From NCBI GenBank assembly GCA_027422505.1, contig JAPQWV010000122.1, positions 248,001 through 312,000 of the forward strand: a stretch of 64,000 nt of DNA, written 5' to 3'. Shown one piece after another: positions 12,213 to 25,369 of the stretch. Origin of the DNA: Craterostigma plantagineum (Eukaryota; Streptophyta; Magnoliopsida; Lamiales; Linderniaceae). Within the stretch, counting starts at the first letter, position 1; the number at the start of each line of letters is the position of its first letter. Both the position numbers and the translations under genes were made by a program. The notes under the pieces were generated by a model. The model was given only the letters and a program-made list of their open reading frames with translations. It did not search any database and had not been told where the DNA came from.

Positions 12213-15200
12213 GGTCCTACTATTCACACCCCCCTCTACTATTTACACCCCCTTTTTACACCCCCTAACACTTGAATTTTGTTGCATACTTAAATGAATT
12301 CAACAATAATGATATTTTTATTATTTTATGTAGAATTCAACAACATTAAAAGCATAAGTTATTCAAATCATTATTTGCACAAGTTATTCAACAACATTAA
12401 TTAACTTATTTTATCCAATGATATAACAATACAATATTTTAATTAACCTATTATTGTATATTTTATTAATAGCCACACAGTTATATTAACTTTAAAATAT
12501 TAAAATTTTAAAATTTTATTAATAATAAATAATTAATTTAAATAAAATATACATGTACATAAATATTTTATGCAAAATTAAATGAGCGCATTAAAAATAA
12601 AAATAATAAATATTCTTTTTAATTAATTCAATATAACATAATCAGGAGCACAACTAGAACGCAATATTTTTTCGTAATTATTAATACGACTAACATAAGG
12701 GGTAATCCATGCTGCTGCACGTTTTTCTCTGAAATAAACCCATTGTGGCATGATACTCGGCATAGGGTAGCCTTCTGATAATGAAACTTTGACGTAGTGA
12801 TTATCATTAACATGACCGATTGCAATAGAAACATGAAGATACCATGGTGGCGGAGCAGACCGAAGCGGTAAGTATGTCAGACTACCTTTGTTGCTTATAA
12901 CATGCAATATAACATTATACTTCGAAGCAATCAAGACACATATTAGGCATAGTCATCCAATGCTCATACGGCGCATGACTATCTGACTCGAAGAAATTTA
13001 GCGAATTATAGACATTGAGCCACCCTTCAGCACCAAACATGTCGATATATTGTAATTTATACATCTCCAACTCTTCAATCAAGTTACGTCGAATGATAAT
13101 CCATTCGTCCTCTTGAAGACCAAGACATATAGCTATTGCTCGAAAACCACAGTTTCCATCAGATTTTACATCTTGCACTTCTCTGATATAAGGTTGAAGT
13201 ATAGTTGGAAATTGATGAATATATGGATGGAAAGAATGTTGTGGATCCGAAGAGTGACTGTACTTGTTTTTTTTTAGAAATTGTCCATCATCTCGGTCAC
13301 TGATTTTTGATATAGGTGAACAACTACGTCGAAGATGTTCTCGAACTGGCGCTGAACTTTTAGCTTTATGGGAGGGACGCCCACGGGTAATATGAATTTC
13401 TGGCTCACGAAGCAATGTTGTAGATGGTGCAATTATCTCTCTTAACTTCCTCAAAATACTGAGTTTTCCCGTTCTTGACTGCTTTTCAAATTGCGCATTA
13501 ATAACTTGCAACTCAACATCACAACATAACTCGTCTTCTTCTAGAGACGTGCAAGGTGAAAGGTCAAGTTTCCTCCAAAACTCGTCAACTAAATCTAACG
13601 GGATAGGCTGCCCTTTACTGAAATACATGACCTGCTCATGTGCACATGGCAATCCATGACTTGTACGAAGCTGGCATCCACAACTTTCAGAAATAGATTC
13701 AGCTTCTTTTGATCGTTCAAATTCCTTAAATATTATTTCAAGCGCATGAATAGAAACAAAACCACGCAATTCTCCATAGTGAGGCTCGGTGAATTTATGC
13801 CGAATGAGAATCTTGCTTTGTTCAATACTTGCTTTAATAGCCGTAACTTGAGACTCGATTACCTGTTGAATAAAAGATAATGATGTCTCCAAATCTGATT
13901 GTGAAGACTCCAAATACCGTTTTAACTTAGCGTGCTGACTCTCTACTCTATTTGTTGTGTGATTTCCGAAGTTAAGAAATTTGTCGGTCCAAGCAGATAC
14001 AAACATCTCCTTGTAAGGCGTCAACCAATGATTATTTAGATAATCAATTACGCCTGAAATTATACAAGCTTATTAAGTTTTTATGAATAACAATTTATAA
14101 ATAATTTAACATAGAAAATTAAATATACATTAAGGAATACCTGGAAAGTCGTGTAATGTTGCTTCAAGATGTGCCAAGTTGGACAAGTACCCTGCATCTG
14201 TTTCAGATTCAACCAGTGTTGTCCATGCCTTATAGAAAGAATTCCATGCTTTGCTTGATGTTATTGAAGGCCTGCACTTCCTCATAATACTTCTATAAAT
14301 GTGCCATCTGCAGAGTAACCCTTTAGCTTCCGGAAAAATGTTGTTGCATGCTTTTAGTAAAGCCAACTCCCTGTCTGTGACTATAACACGTGGAGAACGA
14401 ACGCATCCATCCATCGTCGATTTAAGACAATTTAATGCCCAACTATAGTTGGCCTCCTTCTCTTTATGCATTAGAACGAATGCTATGCAGAAGGTCATAT
14501 TAGTGGATGTTACACCAATAATTTCAAGAAGAGGCATCTTGTATCTATTTGTTTTGTATGTTGCGTCCATCAAAAGCACATGCGGAAATGCACGCCATAT
14601 CTCCAACGATTTTGGATGGGCGAAAAATAGATCTTCCAACTCATTGGTTAAGCTATTGGATCGACTTTCAAAAATATAGCCTTTTTCATGCAAAAAAGAC
14701 ATAACAACCTGCATTTGAGTTTCACCATCTTTTGCCATTGCCCGAAACTTTTGACGAGCATTATATATCGTTTTGATTGTTGAAACATTATCCACGTTAT
14801 GCTTCTTGAGTGTTGACAGGATAGCTCGCGGTTTCACGTTCTTTTTTGACAAATCTTCTACTAATATATCTTCATGTTTAGAAAGTCGTCTTGAATATGG
14901 ATGACCTTCAAGATCCACTGCAGGTTCATGATTGTGTATTCCACATATAACGGTCAGCTTCCAGCAATTACTTTGCGTTGACGTTCCCTTTAGTTCAAAC
15001 GGACAACCAACCTTTTTTGTGCCGGTATTTCTTGTAGAGATTTTTTTACTTTTGTAGATACCACCACGGTCGCATTGAAATATAATTTTCGAACACTTTC
15101 CACCTGTGTATGTCCTTGATCTTTTAGTGACAATTACGTATCCAAGACTTGTTCCCATATTTTGCACCCAATAAATTAAATCTTCTCGAGAATCGAACAC

Positions 15201-15911
15201 CTAAAAAATTATTGTTTAGAAACTAAACTAGCACATATATATTATAATAATAACAATAGTAATAAGAAGATATATATAATAACTGATGAAAAATATACCT
15301 TTTCAGTGAAAAATTTGTAAGTCACATCATCAGTTGTATCATCACCTCTATGTTCATCATCTTCGATTATTTCGTAAATGTCATTAACCTAAATATGCAT
15401 AAGAAATATGTAAAAAAATAAGTAATAAAATAAGTAAGAATATATTTAACGAGATAAAAAAATACAGTAAATTCAAGTGCTAAGTTATCAATTACCGGTA
15501 TCATGTTAGCGTTGAATAGGCTTTTTGTCTATTGAGAAAAAGGAGAGAACTCAAATCCACGCCCGAACACGTCTCGCGTCACCTTCTACCTTGAAAGAAA
15601 TACAGTTTAATGATTGTAACTATGTTATATAGGGATAGTCGATCAAAGTATCAGTTTAAATATGTGAAAGTAAATATCCAATGATTGTATATGCCATAAC
15701 GTGAATTTCGTCATTGGAAATATAATATTCTCTTTGGTTTCCTTAGATGGATATTTGGGACTTTTTAATGGTAATTATCTAACATTTTAAAATTGGTAAG
15801 TATTTAATAGTTTAAAATAGTTAACTTTTAATTGGTAAGTATGTAATAATCTACTTATATATTAAATAGGGGGGTGTAAATAGAATTAAGGGGGGTGCCA
15901 ATAGAATTACC
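12213..15911. mobile_element. MULE (Mutator-like) DNA transposon with terminal inverted repeats
   Basis: About 3.7 kb bounded by imperfect inverted repeats of about 45 bp. The left end reads GGTCCTACTATTCACACCCC and the right end, reverse-complemented, GGTAATTCTATTGGCACCCC; both continue through a second CTATTTACACCCCC block. The element encloses one gene on the minus strand, a MULE transposase. The ends are close to intact in the C-rich blocks, which suggests moderate age. No clean 9-bp target duplication was found (left flank ccgtattgc, right flank about cataaacca), so it may have decayed or the exact ends may be off by a few bases. It sits about 370 bp upstream of the SCAMP start codon. 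Confidence 0.85.
12623..15504 (-). pseudogene. MULE transposase fused to an OTU-like cysteine protease domain, frameshifted
   Basis: Four exons read in phase: 15466-15504, 15299-15388, 14141-15200 and 14053 down to a TAA at 12915; intron 3 is 87 nt. The order is FAR1/GCM-like zinc-binding N-terminus (CDRGGIYKS, GCPFELKG, ICGIHNHEP); MULE DDE transposase core with the aspartates in LLMDATYKTNRYKMPLLEI and VIVTDRELALLKA; SWIM zinc finger (CGCQLRTSHGLPCAHEQ); a basic linker with an AT-hook-like RGRPSHK; then an OTU fold with the D-G-N-C active site (DVKSDGNCGFRAIAICLG). After about 775 codons the frame ends at MCLDCFEV. The next stretch, IASKYNVILHVISN to 12623 with the probable catalytic histidine (GHVNDNHYVKVSL), is in another frame, so one base was gained or lost near 12927. 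Similar plant proteins appear in databases under the misleading name 'PKS-NRPS hybrid synthetase cheA-like' (recalled, not checked). Confidence 0.85.
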
Positions 15912-16758
15912 CATAAACCAACCCAAACTCCTTGAAAGATTCTGAGTATTTCGGACAACAAATATTCTACAAACATAAAAGAAAATGAATTATAGCAAAT
16001 AAAAATAAAAAAAAGTTTATATTAAATTCGATTCTATCCTCCAGTTTACTCTCCTTTTCTTAACTTAATGGATAAGAACTGGAAGAGAAATGGATAAATG
16101 CTTTCTTTTTTCAAAAGCAAAACTTATCCCAAAATAAACTTTATAAGTATTAATGCTATCAATGAAACTTTCCAAGTTCTCCCCGATTCAGTGTGAACAC
16201 AACAACGTTCCTTAGAATCTTACTTGGCAACCATGACCTTCTAGAAGTTTAGAACTTAAGAAAAAAAAAAGTAATAAAAACAACCACTATTTTAGAAAAA
16301 GACATGCCTCTTTTTCAACTCTTAAAAGTATTGCATTAATAATAATAAAGGAACAATTACTCACCCCCACAATAACACCTACGCTTGAACTAAAACCGCG
16401 TCCTATGCGTCACTCGCACCTAATTCAACTAACACCAATACTATTAAACCAAATTGAAACAATTTAAATTGACATCTTATTACATGTACGAAACTTAATG
16501 GTTAAGCGTATGCAAATAAATACATGGTAGATAATAAGACAATAGAGACATAAAACGATTTAGATGATGTTAATTGCATAAACTTCCTGTATTTCTTTTT
16601 TGGAATTTTCCGCTTTAATGATACTAATAAATAATAAATAAATAATTAAATACTGACTGACACGTCACGAACGTTTCTTCTCACCACACTGATATTTGAC
16701 AAGTGTACACGCTATTCTTCCTTTCACCTTCCTCGAACTTTCCTCCTCTTTATTACAG
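15912..16758. other. Intergenic spacer upstream of the DCD-domain gene
   Basis: AT-rich sequence between the transposon end and the DCD gene promoter. No gene, tRNA or clear repeat was recognised. A short TA-rich stretch lies at about 16621-16650. Confidence 0.6.
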
Positions 16759-16766
16759 TATATAAG
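16759..16766 (+). promoter_or_regulatory. TATA box of the DCD-domain gene
   Basis: TATATAAG about 137 bp before the ATG at 16896. A CA-rich, CT-rich leader follows, typical of a plant 5' UTR. Confidence 0.6.
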
Positions 16767-16895
16767 AAGGACTCGGCCTTTACCCTCTCTCTAAGTCTAC
16801 ACACACAAACACACACAAAAACACACACACACAGCTACAACTCTTTCATCTCAAAGACTTGAGTAGTACATATTTTGTTTTGTTCAAGGAAAGAA

Positions 16896-18144
16896 ATGGA
16901 CAACAGCTCAAACTCCTCTTTCTGGCAATTCAGCGACAACCTTCGTCTTCAGACGAATTCTTTGGCCGATCTGTCGCTCAACGACTCGATATGGAGCACG
17001 AACTACGCTTCGAAGAGGCGCAACTTTGACTTCAGAAACGACGTCGTTTCCGAGCAGCCTCCGATCAAGGCGCCGCCTCCGCATCTCGACAACGTTAACG
17101 ACTCTTGGAAAGCCGATTCGTGGAGGCTTCCGAGCAACGATGCGCTGAACTTGAATTACTCTGCTGGGTTCGGGTCGGGCTCGGGTTTGAATGGCGGGTT
17201 CAATAAGGGTGTTTACAGCAGTCCCTCTTTGGGGCTCCGCGGAAATAATAACAGTTATGGGTTCGACGGCGGCTATGGTAATAATAATAATAATAAAGGT
17301 AAGGCCTTTCTGAACAGCTTGGTGGTGAAGGGTGGGAAGAACGACGACGAACACATGTATCATCACGGCGGTAAGTTTGGGAAGAAGAGTAACAGGGGAA
17401 ACAAGGATAACAAGGAAGTTAGCGGTGGTAATAAGGAGGGAAATAGCGAGAATAAGGTGGACAAGAGGTTCAAGACTCTGCCGCCGGCCGAGGCTTTGCC
17501 GAGGAATGAGACGATTGGAGGGTATATCTTCGTCTGTAACAACGATACCATGGCTGAGAACCTCAGGAGACAGCTTTTTGGTACGTGGGCTCTCATGTTC
17601 CTACAATCTTTTCGTCAAATGTTGGCTTTTTATTTGATCTTTTTTGCGATTCTAGTGTTCTTGATGAAAATTGTCTTAAATTGTTGTCCGAATTACTTCC
17701 AGGCTTGCCTCCTCGCTACAGAGATTCAGTCCGATCAATAACACCTGGGCTGCCACTCTTTCTTTACAACTACTCAACGCACCAACTCCATGGAATTTTC
17801 GAGGTCAGCCTTTATTACCTTAATTATATCAAGCCTTTGATCATCGATTATTTTTTGAGACACGTATTCATATTTCGTCTGAAAATGTTTGTTAGGCTGC
17901 AAGTTTTGGTGGGTCGAATATTGATCCCTCGGCTTGGGAGGACAAGAAAAACCCAGGCGAATCTCGGTTTCCAGCCCAGGTTCGCGTAGTGACGAGGAAG
18001 ATCTGCGAGCCCTTGGAAGAAGATTCGTTCAGGCCCGTCCTTCACCACTACGATGGTCCTAAGTTCAGGCTCGAACTCAACGTCCCCGAGGCTTTGTCCC
18101 TTCTGGACATTTTTGCAGAGGAGAACCATACGTTTGCGAACTAA
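16896..18144 (+). CDS. NRP: DCD-domain N-rich protein (NRP/B2-like)
   Basis: Three exons (16896-17580, 17703-17803, 17896-18144) join to 344 residues. The N-terminal half is low-complexity and rich in Asn, Ser and Gly (GLRGNNNSYGFDGGYGNNNNN), followed by a Lys/Asn-rich stretch. The C-terminal half is a DCD (development and cell death) domain: ETIGGYIFVCNNDTMAENL, RQLFGLPPRYRDSVRSITPG, LPLFLYNYSTHQLHGIFEA, FPAQVRVVTRKICEPLEED, and the FRPVLHHYDGPKFRLELN end. In soybean and Arabidopsis, NRP proteins link endoplasmic-reticulum and osmotic stress to cell death; B2 of carrot is an embryogenesis marker. The start is the first ATG in a good context (aagaaATGGac); an earlier in-frame position has no ATG in the transcript. 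Stop TAA at 18142. Membership is clear; which NRP paralogue is not. Confidence 0.92.
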
Positions 18145-18823
18145 TTCATCTGAAGCTCTGAACATAACAATAAGACAATGGAAGAGTTGAAAAACGGTGA
18201 AAGTTGAAGGTGATGATATCACTTATCAGGCCTAGTGTTTGCTCTTGGAATCGTGTAGTATAGTATAATATATATTGTGTGTATATATTGAAGTTATGAA
18301 AGAGGATTCTTGGCGAGTCCTATAGATAAATGATGTATACTTGTTTAAGGATGTCCTAATAAATTAATTGGTTAAAATATGATGATAATTGATAACTTGA
18401 TAAAACGGTGGGTAAGCCTAATCAATGGAATTGAATAGAAGCTACAACATGGTGGTTGGCCTTGATGTATATATACTTCTGAAGAGTTAGGTTGGTTGTT
18501 GTACGTCGAGATGCATTATTATTACGTTAGTTGAGAAGGTAGCCAAGTCCTTATCTTGCAGATGAGTGTTGAAATTTCGGGTACAGTTAGGCCAACGACT
18601 CATTTCTTCCTGAAAATATCAAAGAAGCAAAGCATATATCATTTATCTCACTTCTTGCTTATTACACATGTTTGAGACATGGTGGACACAAAGTACAGGA
18701 CATAATAACAGTACATGCATAGAGTTCAGTTCATGGCATCGGTGCAGAAAATCGAACAAAAAAAAGAAGCGTAATAGCAAATATCCCAGAAAACGATATT
18801 CAGTCGTCGATTGGTTTCTGCGA

Positions 18824-21126
<2,303 letters not shown>

Positions 21127-21239
21127 TGTTTTCGACGACGGCGAAACAAGAAAACTGAAAAGCGAAGCGATCTAACTACGTAGAGGAAGGAAAGAGTAGG
21201 ACTGAATCAACGTCCTTAGTGAGGTGTGTGTGTATTTAT

Positions 21240-22087
21240 TTGTGCAAAGGACACGTGATTGGGACCAACTACATACATAAGAAACTGTTCGTATGATTGA
21301 TTATAGACAAGGTGAGAGAGATTAAATCTAATGGGAGATAATATCGAAATTTCAGGTGGGTCACGTGAGATTGGGAATCAATTGTCGTTTCTCCATTGAA
21401 AACAATACGTTATCAAGTTTGCTTTCGGTTCTGTAATATTCGGAAAAGATACAATTTTTCCTTTAAAAATATTCTTTTTCTGCTTTTTTTTTTTTCTTAC
21501 TTTATTACAAAGGCTCGAATTCCTTATTCCTTTCTTCTTCTGTAGTTACATTGAATCGTTTAGTTCAAGATTGTGTTAAGATCAATCATGGCTCAGTAGT
21601 TGCAGTACCAAACATGTGAAGGATACGAGTTTAAGAAATTATGAGGGGAAAGATCGTTTTTATGATATAACAAAGTAAAAAGACTTTATCGAGGAACAAC
21701 AAACAAGGGGTCGTTTATCAAGCTATCGATTGATGAATAGATCACTTTATTCCTGATGGGCTAGACAAAAGAGGTTCTTAAAAGCTTTATCCTAATCTTC
21801 TACTATATCGTGAATTGACTGTGGAAAAAAGTTTTCATTTTTGAAGTGGGACTCTATGAATTTCTAATATTTATATATAGATTCCAATGTCGATCATGTT
21901 TTTGCTTGGAGAAACGGCTAAGGCCTAAGATTAGATACAAGCCTTTTCGATTGATGATGTACCTTTTTTACTTTTCCACCAAACACGTTCGGTGTAACAG
22001 AATTACTTCACTTTGTTGGGAATAATAATTAATTGATGAAGAAAAAATAATTAATACGTGTGAAAAAGAAGGTCATTAGATTTAGAG
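21240..22087. other. Intergenic spacer between UGE and tRNA-Ala
   Basis: AT-rich sequence without a supported gene. A CACGTG G-box-like hexamer lies at about 21251 and again a CACGTG at about 21363, both within the upstream region of the UGE gene. Their use is not shown. Confidence 0.5.
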
Positions 22088-22160
22088 TGGAGGTGCGGGG
22101 AATCGAACCCCGTGCCTCTCGCATGCGAAGCGAGCGCTCTACCATATGAGCTACACCCCC
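22088..22160 (-). tRNA. tRNA-Ala (anticodon CGC)
   Basis: The minus strand folds into a full cloverleaf: seven-base acceptor stem GGGGGTG/CACCTCC with the G3:U70 pair that marks alanine tRNAs, D arm GCTC-ATATGGTA-GAGC, anticodon stem CTCGC/GCGAG with loop TTCGCAT (anticodon CGC, reading GCG), T arm with TTCGATT loop, and discriminator A. No intron and no encoded CCA, as expected for a plant nuclear gene. Confidence 0.97.
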
Positions 22161-22512
22161 GATGTGTCCTTTTAACAATTAATCTCTCTAATGATAGAAA
22201 TTATTCCAGTATTCCTTTCTTTTTACCTTTTCTTATCCAAGGGATGGCATAAACAAAGAAAGAAAAACAGGTCATTGATTGGGGTAAAAGAAGATATCTA
22301 TCTGTTCAAATAATAATGGATACAAATAAGTGCAAAAAAAAAAAAAAAAAACCAAAGAAAAGATGAAAAAATAACCACAATTCACAGTTGATTGAATAAT
22401 TACTTTAGTGCAGATAATGATAGCTAAGGCAAAGCTATTCATCTCCATAATTAATTTTCAGAGTTTCATGCTGTACATTGAATATCTGAAGGTCTTCTTC
22501 AACGGAAGACTA

Positions 22513-23608
22513 TCAAGCTGAATCAGAAGCTGATGATAACTTGCATTCGACTCGCATCGCCCCCAACCAAGAATCGACCTGAAGAAAAAAACACACTGTC
22601 GATATATGATTGATAAAATAGACACCAAAAGCTACGATCCTTGAATCACCACATCCACTTTTGTAAAGAAAAGTGTTTGAATTGAAATAACATACCTGTA
22701 TCTTAGAAGTGCTTGCACATTCGTATCGCAGCCCATGACGAGTTAGGATATAGAAACACCAACGAGTTTCTTCCCCTTCTCTGTTTATGCAAGGAAGCGG
22801 GCCCACTTCAACAACGTCGGACAGAAAAGTGGAGTCTTGCGGGCTTAAATCTGGAAAAAAGATAAGGTGATAATTGTGGAATTATACAGAAGAAAAAGAA
22901 CTAAAATCAAATACCTGTGGCAGTTTTGTACAAGTAGATGCAATCTCCTTGAAGAACGACAAACCGTGGGACCCAATCATCAACCTCCACGTCATCAATA
23001 GGAGGAGGATCCCCGGGTAAGGCAGCCCATCTCTATGGAAAAAAATAAACGTATAAACGGATCATATGAGACAAAGGAAGTCGAAGATATTATAGGTATG
23101 TTTTGAATTGCGATGTTGGTAAAGAGCATTCTCACCGATCTTAAAAACAGATAGCCCGAAAGACGAGCAGATCTCAGAATCTCATCAATGTGCTCTAACC
23201 TGTGAAGAAAATCCAAGTAATAAGAAGATAATAGATATGGTTTACAGATGAATTGAAAGTGCGCAGAAAGCAACTGAGTAAAGGGGCTTTTCACTTATAT
23301 TTCTAACAACTGATTTCATTTCAGCAATACTAAACATGTTGAGTGAAGATATGAATTATATGTTAATGTCTTTCTTACTGAGCTCTATAGTGAGATTCAC
23401 GCTCTTCTAATGCAGATATTTCTGAGCGAAGAGACGCAACCTCGACTGCACTCAATACAACCTGCACACAGTAAGACTTTTGAGTTTTTGGAGAAGTGAA
23501 AAGCTATGTTTTATTAGCCAAGGAGAACGGAAACAAACTTCGATCCACCTTTTCTTGATCATCTGTGCCTCTCCACGGCAAACCCTTCAAACTAAAAAAT
23601 CTCAACAT
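22513..23608 (-). CDS. Small PH-domain protein
   Basis: Six minus-strand exons (23549-23608, 23379-23461, 23136-23199, 22915-23032, 22696-22850, 22513-22578) join in phase to 181 residues. A short coiled coil (SLRSEISALEERESHYRAQLEH, about residues 30-50) precedes a pleckstrin homology domain: SGYLFLRSRW, DWVPRFVVLQGDCIYLYKTA, a loop, TRWCFYILTRHGLRYECAST and the closing helix VDSWLGAMR with the invariant tryptophan. It probably binds phosphoinositides or a protein partner; the exact role is unknown. The start at 23608 (MLRFFSLKGLPW) is the first in-frame ATG seen. The frame stays open upstream through two more plausible exons (YCGKDFELAGFNFDR and a segment ending in RRARSSS) without an ATG, so either these are leader or the true start was missed. 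Confidence 0.8.
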
Positions 23609-24199
23609 CGATGAAGAACTTCTCGCTCGCCTTCCCTAAGAAAAATCAAGCGCTATTGATTCAAGATTAGCTTAATTTCATCATGGACTCGTGACGAACA
23701 GAACCAAACAACTCTGATAGATATTCTACATGATCCATACCCAAAACTATGTAACTTCGTCTTATTAAGTTAAACATCCCATAAAACACGTTAAAAAGAA
23801 AATGCCTTTTTTTTAACAGAATCGTTTAACAGCAACAAACCCATACAAGTTTCTGTAAAGATACATCAAACTCATCAGCCACAGAAATCAAAATAAGCGC
23901 GTTTGCATATCCATAAACTATTTACGAAGCATAAAAAGAAACAGATAAACATCACAAGCAAGTTCTAACCGATCTTTCTCGATAAGCAGACGAGGAACGG
24001 TCAAAATTGAAACCTGCAAGCTCGAAATCCTTGCCGCAATAATCTCTGAAAGGAATAAGCCGAAAGTTTTAGAATTTGATCATGAACTACCCAGATGATA
24101 ACTTGCAGAGACGATGATTATCGGTAACGAGAGAGAATCAGAAAGCTAAGGTACTGAGGTATCGTTGGTCGTCGTCAAGGGACAAAGGCGGATGCTGAC

Positions 24200-25369
24200 G
24201 TGGCTGTCGGTTCTATTATGACGATTTTACCCTTACAAAGCAGCACGAAAGTAATATCCGTACACATACAAAATTTTATTGGATAGTTTACAACTGTACC
24301 AAGATGAAAAAAGACGAAAAATTAAAGTGACCAAATTCAAATATTGAAATGTTTTGGGGACCAAAGTTCAATTGTGCCCTCTCCAATTGTTCTGAGAAAC
24401 TCTGACTTGGCAAGGTTAAGTCACGAAAGATGAAATTTTCTTAATCACCCTATGGAGGGAATCTAAATCTAATTTATTTCTTTATATAAAATGAAAAAAA
24501 ATTCACTTTGACATTTCCATTTATTGAACTAGGTAAGACAACATATGGGCCAATTTGATAAGCCCATATTAGTTGGGTTCTTTTTTCAACATTCGGACAC
24601 AAATCGAATAGCCCAATTCAGAATTTAGTTTTTGACACTCAGATTATAAGTCAATACATGGCACAAATAGTATCTTGTGTTAATTTGTAATCCTTAGGCC
24701 TTGTTGACTTCAAATATTTTATGTCGCAGATTTAGATTTGTATTACAAAATATAAGTAATGTCTCATATAGGAAGAAGGGCGTGAAAAATTATCCAGTTA
24801 GTTATTCACCTAAGTTATTTTGATAGGATCATAGGACGAAATTGGACAAAAAGTAATGGAAAGGCAAAGGCCAAATTTGTAATTTCTGGACACCAAAGTG
24901 GTAAATGTCATTTACCAAATAAGTTAATTTTCGAGGGGAACAAAACGACGACGACTCGCCATAGTAACTTTTTTCTCTTGCCAATTCAGTTAACAATTTG
25001 TCTTCTGTTTTCTCCCTTTAATCGACTGGGCGATTCGCGCGCGCACGTTTTGGAGAAGATAGAAGGCCGTTTATCAGACAGGTTTTGCCGCCTGAATTGA
25101 TAATTATGAGGGCTCAACGGGAATTCGAGCTAGCGGTTGTCGTTTTCAGCGTTTTGTGTTTCAGATTCCATTTTTAAGATTTTTGTAATCTCTATTGGAA
25201 TCATTTTGCTTGTTCAAGTCATTAATTAGGGTTTCGGGGCTTTGGTTTTATTTTCCCTGCGGCTGAGGTGTCAATTGCCACAAATTGCTTGCCTGGGATT
25301 GGATTGGGGTATATGTTATTCTTGGGAAAAGTTTAGGTTTGATTTAGCCGGAAGTTTTGAAGAGTTATT
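24200..25369. other. Intergenic region between two divergent genes
   Basis: It holds the promoters of the PH-domain gene (minus) and the HIZ2-like gene (plus). Several GCCCA/TGGGC motifs (around 24545-24615) resemble plant site II/TCP elements found in housekeeping promoters. The last 350 bp form a T-rich leader to the HIZ2-like ATG. No other gene was seen. Confidence 0.5.
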
